A DNA stretch of 10,436 nt from Tissierellia bacterium. Lineage in GTDB: Bacteria; Bacillota; Clostridia; Tissierellales; Dethiosulfatibacteraceae. The DNA lies in NCBI GenBank assembly GCA_007116605.1, contig SKID01000335.1:1-10436 (forward strand), written 5' to 3'. Made by a program: the position numbers and the translations under genes. Of this stretch, positions 1 through 5,997 are shown one piece after another (the first letter of the stretch is position 1; the number at the start of each line of letters is the position of its first letter). A model generated the notes under the pieces. It was not told where the DNA came from. It saw nothing but the letters and a program-made list of their open reading frames with translations, and searched no databases.

Positions 1-273
1 GAAGATTGTATGTTGGGTTATGTTAACATGATAATTGTTTCAAACAAAGATAGATTTATACGTTTTGGATTTGAGTGGTTTGAAAGATTCTTAAAATCAA
101 ATGGTGTTGAATTAATGATAGTAAACAACGAGTCTTTTTTACCACAAGAAGAAATGATACAAGACTTAATATCAATAATCCATGTATTTTCTTGTAAAAT
201 CTATGGATTGCGTAAATATAAAAAACAAATTAAGGAGGATGTTGAATTATGCGAGCATACAAAACAGAAATAA
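1..273 (+). CDS. tnpA: IS607-type serine recombinase TnpA, C-terminal part (5' cut by window edge)
   Basis: The reading frame is open from the first base, so the ATG at 10 is probably internal and the gene begins upstream. The 90 visible residues match the end of the catalytic resolvase domain of IS607 transposases: a KDRFIRFGFEWFERF segment (the conserved KDRxxRFGF block), then a PQEEMIQDLISIIHVFSCKI helix and a basic YGLRKYKKQI tail. These proteins normally carry a MerR-like helix-turn-helix and the catalytic serine at the N-terminus, both outside the window, so activity cannot be judged. The family moves DNA through a circular double-stranded intermediate with little target specificity. 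The last 25 bases overlap tnpB, whose ribosome binding site lies inside this gene, suggesting coupled translation. Confidence 0.9.
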   Translation, partial: EDCMLGYVNMIIVSNKDRFIRFGFEWFERFLKSNGVELMIVNNESFLPQEEMIQDLISIIHVFSCKIYGLRKYKKQIKEDVELCEHTKQK

Positions 274-1412
274 ATCCAACTCCAGAACAAAAACGTATAA
301 TTCAACAGACTATTGGTACTTGTAGGTACATTTACAATTTCTACTTAGCACATAATACGGAGATTTATGAAAAAGAAAAGCGTTTTGTAACAGCTAATGA
401 GTTTTCAAAATGGTTAAACAATGATTTTATTCCTAATAATCCTGAGTATAGCTGGATAAAGGGAGTGTCAAGTAAAGCGGTAAAACAATCAATAATTAAT
501 GCAGAAGGAGCATTTAAGAGATTTTTCAAGGGACAAAGCAAATTTCCTAAATTCAAGAAGAAAAACAAATCAAATGTAAAAATGTATTTTGTAAAAACAG
601 ATGCAAAGACAATAATTCCTTGTGAAAGACACAGGATTAAAGTGCCAACTTTAGGGTGGGTGAAACTTAAAGAAAAAGGATATATTCCAACCAACAAAAT
701 AATTAAAAGTGGAACTGTATCAATACAAGCAGGGAGATATTATGTATCAGTAACAGTGGAAGAACAAACAAAAGAAAACAATCAAAAATCAACAGAGGGA
801 ATAGGAATAGATTTAGGATTAAAAGAATTTGTAGTATGTAGCAATGGATTAGTTAAAAGGAATATTAATAAAACAAAAGAAGTAAAAAAGTTAGAAAAGA
901 AATTAAAAAGAGAACAGCGTTGTCTGTCGAGGAAATACGAGGACTTTAAAAAACGCAACAAAAACAATGAAAAAGGAGGAGCTACTAGACAAAATATCCA
1001 AAAACAAGCTTTAAAGGTACAAAAACTTCATCAAAAACTAACTCATATAAGAATAGATTATGTTAACAAAACAATATCTGAAGTAGTAGAGCAAAAGCCA
1101 AGCTTTATTACAATAGAAGATTTGAATGTTAGTGGAATGATGAAGAATAGGCATCTATCTAAAGCCATTGCACAGCAAAAGCTTTATGAATTTAGAAATA
1201 AATTAACAACCAAGTGCAAAGTTTTAGATATTGAATTAAGGACTGTAGACAAATTCTTTCCTTCAAGCAAACTATGTCATGAATGTGGTCAGATAAAGAA
1301 AGATTTAAAACTATCTGACAGAAAATATATTTGTGACTGTGGTTATGTTGAAGATAGGGATTATAATGCAAGCCTCAATTTAAGAGATGCAAAAATATAC
1401 AAAGTGGCATAA
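249..1412 (+). CDS. tnpB: RNA-guided DNA endonuclease TnpB (IS607-associated)
   Basis: A 387-residue TnpB, normal length, no frameshift. The N-terminal region begins with RAYKTEINPTPEQ and a helical WED/REC-like part, followed by a beta-rich part with FPKFKKK near 99-105. A long basic coiled segment lies at about 205-270. The split RuvC nuclease is complete: Asp188 in GIDLG, Glu290 in TIEDLN and Asp371 in EDRDYNAS. The zinc-binding insertion has Cys343, Cys346, Cys362 and Cys364. TnpB proteins use an RNA from the element's right end to cut matching DNA beside a short TAM, which helps retain the element after excision. The start is set by AAGGAGGA at 232-239, nine bases before the ATG. The protein ends soon after the last catalytic Asp. 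All catalytic residues being present argues for an active nuclease, but the TAM lies at the left end outside the window. Confidence 0.93.
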   Translation: MRAYKTEINPTPEQKRIIQQTIGTCRYIYNFYLAHNTEIYEKEKRFVTANEFSKWLNNDFIPNNPEYSWIKGVSSKAVKQSIINAEGAFKRFFKGQSKFPKFKKKNKSNVKMYFVKTDAKTIIPCERHRIKVPTLGWVKLKEKGYIPTNKIIKSGTVSIQAGRYYVSVTVEEQTKENNQKSTEGIGIDLGLKEFVVCSNGLVKRNINKTKEVKKLEKKLKREQRCLSRKYEDFKKRNKNNEKGGATRQNIQKQALKVQKLHQKLTHIRIDYVNKTISEVVEQKPSFITIEDLNVSGMMKNRHLSKAIAQQKLYEFRNKLTTKCKVLDIELRTVDKFFPSSKLCHECGQIKKDLKLSDRKYICDCGYVEDRDYNASLNLRDAKIYKVA

Positions 1413-1556
1413 ACAAGCTATTGTATATGTGTACCGATGGCTAGTCGGGAATTTACGACTGCGGAGTGTTATATCAAACTGTAGTAGAGTAATCGAGGCA
1501 GGACACGTTGAAGCAGTAACAATCTCGATATGGGTATTTTTGTCCATATTTTGAGT
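1413..1556 (+). ncRNA. Candidate omega (right-end) RNA scaffold of TnpB
   Basis: In TnpB elements the guide RNA scaffold comes from the 3' end of tnpB and the non-coding right end, and the guide is the flanking DNA just beyond. Here 158 bases separate the tnpB stop from nfo without a gene. A hairpin is visible: ctc 1524-1526 with gag 1553-1555, and atatggg 1528-1534 with tccatat 1543-1549. The stretch also carries protein-like remnants (REFTTAECYIKL in the tnpB frame; EAGHVEAV in another frame from 1495), resembling the usual C-terminal tail of longer TnpB proteins. The exact 5' end (possibly inside tnpB) and 3' end are unknown; the call rests on position and general knowledge of the family. 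Confidence 0.45.
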
Positions 1557-1570
1557 AGCAGAATAAGAGA

Positions 1571-2422
1571 ATGATTATAATAGGTGCGCATATATCTATA
1601 GCGAAAGGCTTTAAAGTAGCTGCTGAGACGGCACATGAAATAGGAAGCAATACTTTCCAGTACTTTCCTAGAAATCCAAGAGGTGGCGCCATTAAAGACT
1701 TAGACGATGAAGATGTGAAAATTTTTTATGAGTTAGTTGACACCTATCAGTTAAAAGATATATTGTGTCATGCACCCTATACATACAATTTTAGTTCTGC
1801 CAAAGAAGAGGTTCGAAAGTTTGCTAGAGAAGCAATGCGAGAAGATTTAGAAAGACTTGAAAAATTGCCAGTTTCCTTGTATAATTTTCATCCGGGCAGT
1901 CATACAGGCATTGGTGTAGAAATGGGCACACAGTATATCATTGACATCATTAATGAAGTCTTAACAGATGATATTTCATCCACCTTGTTACTTGAAACGA
2001 TGGCAGGCAAAGGGACAGAAATCGGAAGAAGTTTTGAGGAACTAGCAAGGATTATTGAGGGTATTAATAAGAAAGACGCCATTGGTGTCTGTATGGACAC
2101 TTGTCATATATATAGTTCCGGATATGATATTATTAATCGATTAGAGGATGTCTTAGATCATTTTGATAAAATCATTGGTTTAGATAGGTTAAGAGGAATC
2201 CATCTCAATGATAGTATGAAAGGATTTAATGAAAACAAAGATAGACATGCAGGAATTGGAGAAGGTTTAATAGGACTAGAAAAAACATTAGACTTTATAG
2301 ACCATCCAAGATTACGACATTTACCCTTTTATTTGGAAACGCCCCATGATGAAAAAGGTCATGAAAAAGAAATAGCATTAATAAAGAAAAAGCTTATAGA
2401 AAGAGGTTCGATGATTGGATAA
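1571..2422 (+). CDS. nfo: Deoxyribonuclease IV (endonuclease IV, AP endonuclease)
   Basis: A 283-residue TIM-barrel AP endonuclease of the Nfo family, which cleaves the DNA backbone 5' of abasic sites and removes 3' blocking groups in base-excision repair. The nine metal ligands of the trinuclear zinc site can be matched: His67, His107, Glu142, Asp176, His179, His211, Asp224, His226 and Glu256, in the blocks CHAPY, FHPGSH, LLETMAGKG, CMDTCHIYSSGYD, HLNDS, DRHAGIGEG and LETP. It is cytoplasmic. The ATG fits the family N-terminus (IIIGAHIS), but only AAGAGA directly against the start lies upstream, so no properly spaced ribosome binding site is visible. The insertion sequence ends just before this gene and may have removed the native leader. 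The end overlaps the next gene by eight bases. Confidence 0.96.
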   Translation: MIIIGAHISIAKGFKVAAETAHEIGSNTFQYFPRNPRGGAIKDLDDEDVKIFYELVDTYQLKDILCHAPYTYNFSSAKEEVRKFAREAMREDLERLEKLPVSLYNFHPGSHTGIGVEMGTQYIIDIINEVLTDDISSTLLLETMAGKGTEIGRSFEELARIIEGINKKDAIGVCMDTCHIYSSGYDIINRLEDVLDHFDKIIGLDRLRGIHLNDSMKGFNENKDRHAGIGEGLIGLEKTLDFIDHPRLRHLPFYLETPHDEKGHEKEIALIKKKLIERGSMIG

Positions 2423-4268
2423 TTATAAATTAGATCAACTATTGCTTAAAGTAGAAAAACCAGCAAGGTATATTGGTGGAGAACTCAATTCAGTCGATAA
2501 ATCAAAAGAAAAAGTGGATATTAGATTCGCCTTTGCTTTCCCTGATGTTTATGAAGTGGGGATGTCACATTTAGGAATGCATATCCTTTACCAATTACTT
2601 AATGAAAGACCGGATACATGGTGTGAGCGAGTTTTCGCCCCTTGGCCGGATATGGAACAACAGTTAATTGAACATAAGACGCCATTATTTGCTTTAGAAA
2701 GCACAGATCCATTGTGTGAATTTGATATTATAGGGTTTACTTTACAATATGAGATGAGTTATACAAATATACTCAACATGCTAAAACTTAGTAATATTCC
2801 TATGGAGAGTCATGATAGAAGTGACAATCATCCGTTAGTATTTGCAGGAGGACCTTGTAGTTTTAATCCTGAGCCATTACATGCATTTGTTGATGTTTTT
2901 TTTATTGGTGAAAGTGAAGAACAATTGCCTAAAGTCTTAGACATCTATAATCAACATCAACATAATGGATGGAATAAACAAGCTTTTCTTGAAGAAATCT
3001 GTCAACTGCAAGGGATCTATATACCTAGCTTTTATGATGTGGTCTACAAGGAAGATGGGACCATTAAAGAACGAGTGAAAAAAAACAATAAAGCACCTGA
3101 TACCATAAAGAAAGTGATTGTCAAAGATTTAGACATATCTTATTATCCAGATAAAATCATTGTTCCGTTTATAGAAACAGTTCATGATCGTGTGGTTTTA
3201 GAATTATTTAGAGGTTGCACAAGAGGATGTCGCTTTTGTCAAGCGGGAATGATTTATCGACCTATTCGTGAAAAAAAACCAGAAACATTAATAAAACAAG
3301 TAGATCAATTACTGCAATCAACAGGACATGAAGAAATATCTTTATCATCCTTAAGTACAGGAGATTATTCTCAGTTAATGCCTTTAGCAGAAGCCTTATT
3401 AGATGCTTACGAGAAAGAAAAAATTAGTTTATCCCTCCCATCTTTGCGATTAGACTCTATGTCATCTGAGATGATTGATCGCATTCATAGTGTTAGAAAG
3501 TCAGGTTTAACTTTTGCACCTGAAGCAGGCACGCAAAAAATGCGAGATGTCATTAACAAAAATTTGACTGAAAATCAAATTATGGACACATTAAAAGTTG
3601 CCTATAAATTAGGATGGTCTACTGTCAAACTTTACTTTATGGTAGGTTTACCTGGGGAAGAAATAGAGGATATTTATGGTATTAAAGACATGGCCTATCA
3701 TATTAAAGATGCCTTTTTTGACCGACCCAAAGAGGAAATCAAAGGAAACCTCAAAGTCAGTGTTAGTGCTGCTTGTTTTGTTCCAAAACCATTCACTCCC
3801 TTTCAGTGGGATGGGCAAAATACGCTAGAGCAATTTAGAGATAAAACAGCTTTATTAAAACGAGAAATAAAAGATAAAAAGATTTCCTACACTTATCATG
3901 ATCCAAAGTTAAGCATATTAGAAGGTATTTTTGCTTTAGGTGATCGTCGATTAGCTGCTGTTTTAAAAAATGCAGTAAGTAAAGGTTGCCGTTTTGATGG
4001 TTGGTCAGATTATTTTGATTATGCCCTATGGATGAAAGTCTTTGAAGAAGAGAACATTGATTACACCTATTATAATCATAGAAATAAATCATTTGATGAA
4101 GTACTTCCTTGGGATTTTATTGATTCTGGAGTATCAAAAGATTATTTAATTAAAGAGAAACAAAAATCCTTAAATGAAGAGATAACTGATGATTGCCGTC
4201 TAAACTGCACAGGTTGTGGAATTAATCATCAACTACTGGGAGGACCATGTTTTGAGAATCGTAATTAA
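2415..4268 (+). CDS. Radical SAM protein of the family paired with DUF2344 (TIGR03960-like), function unknown
   Basis: A 617-residue protein. Residues about 30-170 form a B12-binding-like N-terminal region (VGMSHLGMHILYQLL, APWPDMEQQL, VFFIGESEEQ). The radical SAM core follows from about 255, with Cys268-x3-Cys272-x2-Cys275 in FRGCTRGCRFCQ to bind the 4Fe-4S cluster and GLPGE near 411. The C-terminus has a second CX3CX2C (Cys594, Cys598, Cys601). The start is TTG at 2415: an in-frame stop sits directly before it, the family motif LLLKVEKPARYIG begins at residue 9, the next ATG would remove it, and AGAGG at 2402-2406 is well placed. It overlaps nfo by 8 bases and the DUF2344 gene by 17. In many bacteria the two parts are fused or adjacent and sit near ribosomal genes, suggesting RNA or ribosome modification, but no reaction can be assigned here. 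Confidence 0.9.
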   Translation: MDNYKLDQLLLKVEKPARYIGGELNSVDKSKEKVDIRFAFAFPDVYEVGMSHLGMHILYQLLNERPDTWCERVFAPWPDMEQQLIEHKTPLFALESTDPLCEFDIIGFTLQYEMSYTNILNMLKLSNIPMESHDRSDNHPLVFAGGPCSFNPEPLHAFVDVFFIGESEEQLPKVLDIYNQHQHNGWNKQAFLEEICQLQGIYIPSFYDVVYKEDGTIKERVKKNNKAPDTIKKVIVKDLDISYYPDKIIVPFIETVHDRVVLELFRGCTRGCRFCQAGMIYRPIREKKPETLIKQVDQLLQSTGHEEISLSSLSTGDYSQLMPLAEALLDAYEKEKISLSLPSLRLDSMSSEMIDRIHSVRKSGLTFAPEAGTQKMRDVINKNLTENQIMDTLKVAYKLGWSTVKLYFMVGLPGEEIEDIYGIKDMAYHIKDAFFDRPKEEIKGNLKVSVSAACFVPKPFTPFQWDGQNTLEQFRDKTALLKREIKDKKISYTYHDPKLSILEGIFALGDRRLAAVLKNAVSKGCRFDGWSDYFDYALWMKVFEEENIDYTYYNHRNKSFDEVLPWDFIDSGVSKDYLIKEKQKSLNEEITDDCRLNCTGCGINHQLLGGPCFENRN

Positions 4269-4938
4269 ATATACTAAAAAAGGTAAGATTCGCTATATAT
4301 CTCACTTAGATACTTTAAGAGTTCTACAAAGAGCAGTAAGACGAGCAAAGCTACCAATAAAATTTTCAGAAGGGTTTAACCCCCATGCAAAGATTAGTAT
4401 TGCATATCCTTTGTCTTTGGGATTAGAGAGTGAAGGAGAGTATGCAGAAATCGAGTTTACTCAGAAGATGAGATTAACGGATGTGCAGGAAAGACTCCAG
4501 AAATGTTTACCTCAAGGCATGGAAATCATTGGCATTTATACCTATCAATTAAGCGCCTCTTTAGCTTCACTAGTGAGCCATCAAATATATGGTTTCAAAG
4601 TTCAAATTGAAAACACATTAGATACGGTTAATGTGGTGCAACAGATTTTAGAAATAACTCAGCAAGCTTATACAATCAAGAGAGAGAAAAAAAAGCGAAA
4701 CAAAAGGGTTTATAAAGAAATTAATGTCATCGACTTTGTTGAAGATGTTAGCGTACATAGTGTCCAAGGGGACATGTTATCAATTAATATTAAAGTGAAA
4801 GCTACTGACATAGGAAGTCTTAAAGTAGAAGAATTAAAGACATGGATTCGGGAAAAGGTCGATGGCATTGAGATTAGAAAAATATCTCGTGTAGATTTAA
4901 ATTTTATTGACAAAAGCTGGCTTATTGAGTATAATTAA
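4252..4938 (+). CDS. DUF2344 protein, partner of the radical SAM protein (TIGR03936-like)
   Basis: A 228-residue protein beginning RIVIKYTKKGKIRYISHLD, with RAVRRAKLPIKFSEGFNPH and AYPLSLGLESEGEY, all hallmarks of the radical-SAM-linked DUF2344 family. The start is TTG at 4252: GGGAGGA at 4238-4244 lies seven bases upstream and the family alignment begins here. A GTG at 4216 opens the same frame but adds unrelated residues and has no matching ribosome binding site. The gene overlaps the radical SAM gene by 17 bases, so the two are probably translated together. The final codons contain a complete promoter for rplU. Function is unknown; conserved pairing with the radical SAM enzyme implies a shared role. 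The ribonuclease G gene that often follows is missing. Confidence 0.9.
   Translation: MRIVIKYTKKGKIRYISHLDTLRVLQRAVRRAKLPIKFSEGFNPHAKISIAYPLSLGLESEGEYAEIEFTQKMRLTDVQERLQKCLPQGMEIIGIYTYQLSASLASLVSHQIYGFKVQIENTLDTVNVVQQILEITQQAYTIKREKKKRNKRVYKEINVIDFVEDVSVHSVQGDMLSINIKVKATDIGSLKVEELKTWIREKVDGIEIRKISRVDLNFIDKSWLIEYN
4907..4935 (+). promoter_or_regulatory. Perfect-consensus sigma-A promoter for the rplU operon
   Basis: TTGACA at 4907-4912 and TATAAT at 4930-4935 are separated by exactly 17 bases, which matches the housekeeping consensus at all twelve positions. It lies wholly inside the last codons of the DUF2344 gene, and the -10 box runs up to the stop codon. Transcription should start near 4942, just before the L21 leader. 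Confidence 0.88.
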
Positions 4939-4941
4939 TTT

Positions 4942-5002
4942 TTGTAAGCAGCCGCACTGAACAGGTTTTAAACGAAAGTACCTGCAAAGGCGAGACTGGG
5001 TA
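4942..5002 (+). ncRNA. Ribosomal protein L21 leader RNA
   Basis: The leader before rplU has the look of the Firmicutes L21 leader: GCAGCCGCACTGA, a hairpin, then CCTGCAAAGGCGAGACTGGG and the ribosome binding site. The hairpin pairs caggt 4962-4966 with acctg 4980-4984. A second short helix, ac with gt, is capped by a GAAA tetraloop at 4974-4977, with a five-base bulge at 4967-4971. Such leaders are thought to bind L21 and limit expression of the operon. The call rests on remembered motif similarity, position and the visible hairpin; a covariance search would settle it. Confidence 0.72.
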
Positions 5003-5018
5003 GAGGAGGTGTTTTTAC

Positions 5019-5330
5019 ATGTATGCTATTATTGAAACAGGTGGCAAGCAATATCGTGTTCAAGAAGGCGATGTCATCAGAATTGAGAAATTAGAGTTAG
5101 CAGAAGGTGAAACAGTAGTATTTGACAAAGTATTGCTTGTTTCAAAAGACGAAAACGTGACAGTAGGTAAGCCATATTTAGCAGATGCTAAGGTAGATGG
5201 TACTGTTGAGTTCCAAGGTAAAGCTAAAAAAATCATTGTGTTCAAGTTTAAAGCAAAAAAAGATTATCGAAAAAAACAAGGACATAGACAGCCATTTACG
5301 CAAGTTAAAATCGACAAGATTGTAGGCTAA
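5019..5330 (+). CDS. rplU: 50S ribosomal protein L21
   Basis: A 103-residue protein of normal length with the L21 N-terminus MYAIIETGGKQYRVQEGD and the basic C-terminal KAKKDYRKKQGHRQPFT segment that contacts 23S rRNA. It is an early-assembly protein of the large subunit. The start has a strong GAGGAGGT at 5003-5010, eight bases upstream. It is the first gene of the rplU-prp-rpmA operon, follows the L21 leader, and ends two bases before prp. Confidence 0.98.
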   Translation: MYAIIETGGKQYRVQEGDVIRIEKLELAEGETVVFDKVLLVSKDENVTVGKPYLADAKVDGTVEFQGKAKKIIVFKFKAKKDYRKKQGHRQPFTQVKIDKIVG

Positions 5331-5332
5331 AC

Positions 5333-5662
5333 ATGATTCAGGTCGTAATGTGGCATAAAAAAGGACAATTTTCAGGGATGCATGTAACAGGTCATGCCTT
5401 GTATGCTGTTAAAGGACAAGATATTGTTTGTTCAGCGGTATCAACATTAGCCTATACATCTTTAAATGCATTAGCCGTGGTGGCCCAAATACCAGAAGAG
5501 GATATTCAATACAGTATTTCTGAAGAAACTGGTGAGATGAAAGTGTTACTTTTAAAGTCAAATGAGCAAGCACAAACCATATTGGAAACATTTAAAACAG
5601 GTATTAAATTATTATTAGAAGATTATAGCCAGTATATAAGCCTTGATTGTAAGGAGGTGTAA
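5333..5662 (+). CDS. prp: Ribosomal-processing cysteine protease Prp
   Basis: A 109-residue protein (YsxB/DUF464 family) placed between rplU and rpmA, as in most Firmicutes. The catalytic pair is visible as His21 in VTGHA and Cys33 in DIVCSAVSTLAYTSLNAL. Prp removes an N-terminal extension from L27, and the L27 encoded immediately downstream carries such an extension, so enzyme and substrate are both present. Only two bases separate it from the rplU stop and its own ribosome binding site is weak, so translation is probably coupled to rplU and kept lower than the ribosomal proteins. Confidence 0.95.
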   Translation: MIQVVMWHKKGQFSGMHVTGHALYAVKGQDIVCSAVSTLAYTSLNALAVVAQIPEEDIQYSISEETGEMKVLLLKSNEQAQTILETFKTGIKLLLEDYSQYISLDCKEV

Positions 5663-5664
5663 CC

Positions 5665-5952
5665 ATGATTGTAAAAATGAATATACAGTTATTTGCTCAC
5701 AAAAAAGGAGTAGGTAGCTCAAAAAACGGTAGAGACAGTGCATCCAAGAGATTAGGTGTAAAAAGAGCGGACGGACAATTTGTCTTGGCTGGAAACATAC
5801 TTGTAAGACAAAGAGGAACAAAATTACATCCAGGGACAAATGTTGGTATCGGAGGAGATGATACATTGTTTTCTTTAGTGGACGGTGTGGTCAAGTTCGA
5901 AAGAAAAGACAAGAAGAGAAAACAAGTAAGCGTTTATCCCCAAGAAGCTTAA
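5665..5952 (+). CDS. rpmA: 50S ribosomal protein L27 with Prp-cleavable N-terminal extension
   Basis: A 95-residue L27 with the conserved AHKKGVGSSKNGRDSASKRLG block and the RQRGTKLHPGTNVGIGGDDTLF core. The mature N-terminus of L27 reaches the peptidyl-transferase centre. Here ten extra residues, MIVKMNIQLF, precede AHKKG. They match the extension cleaved by Prp in Firmicutes (type LNLQFF, cut after the final Phe), so the predicted mature protein begins at Ala11. The start follows AAGGAGGT at 5651-5658 with a six-base gap. An internal ATG at codon 5 would shorten the extension but has no ribosome binding site. A strong terminator begins five bases after the stop. Confidence 0.98.
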   Translation: MIVKMNIQLFAHKKGVGSSKNGRDSASKRLGVKRADGQFVLAGNILVRQRGTKLHPGTNVGIGGDDTLFSLVDGVVKFERKDKKRKQVSVYPQEA

Positions 5953-5956
5953 TGCA

Positions 5957-5982
5957 AACCTGCCTTGACGGCAGGTTTTTTT
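5957..5982 (+). terminator. Intrinsic terminator between rpmA and obgE
   Basis: An 8-bp perfect stem, aacctgcc 5957-5964 with ggcaggtt 5970-5977, has a ttgac loop and runs into seven T residues (5976-5982). It lies only 15 bases before the obgE start with no room for a new promoter, so it probably acts as a partial terminator that lets some transcripts continue into obgE-yhbY. Confidence 0.9.
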
Positions 5983-5997
5983 AGAGGAAGTGAGAAT

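Larger units (their letters stand above)
1..1556 (+). mobile_element. IS607-family insertion sequence, right-hand part
   Basis: Two transposon genes in the same direction, a serine-recombinase TnpA end followed by an overlapping TnpB, define an IS607-type element. Its left end lies outside the window. The right end is not marked by a clear inverted repeat, which is normal for IS607 elements. I place it near the end of the hairpin at 1524-1555, just before nfo, but the boundary is uncertain by tens of bases. Insertion seems to have brought the element to within about 15 bases of the nfo start codon. Confidence 0.8.

Noticed and set aside
1524..1555. Right-end hairpin as sign of an IS200/IS605 element
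   Set aside because: The partner transposase is a serine recombinase of the IS607 type and not a Y1 HUH protein, so the hairpin is better read as part of the guide RNA or simple end structure.
4216..4251. Longer start (GTG at 4216) for the DUF2344 gene
   Set aside because: It adds residues unlike the family; GGGAGGA at 4238-4244 and the family N-terminus both point to TTG 4252.
5965..5997. Upstream ATG for obgE at 5965
   Set aside because: It lies in the terminator hairpin, has no ribosome binding site, and the Obg family begins at FVDVAKI with ATG 5998.
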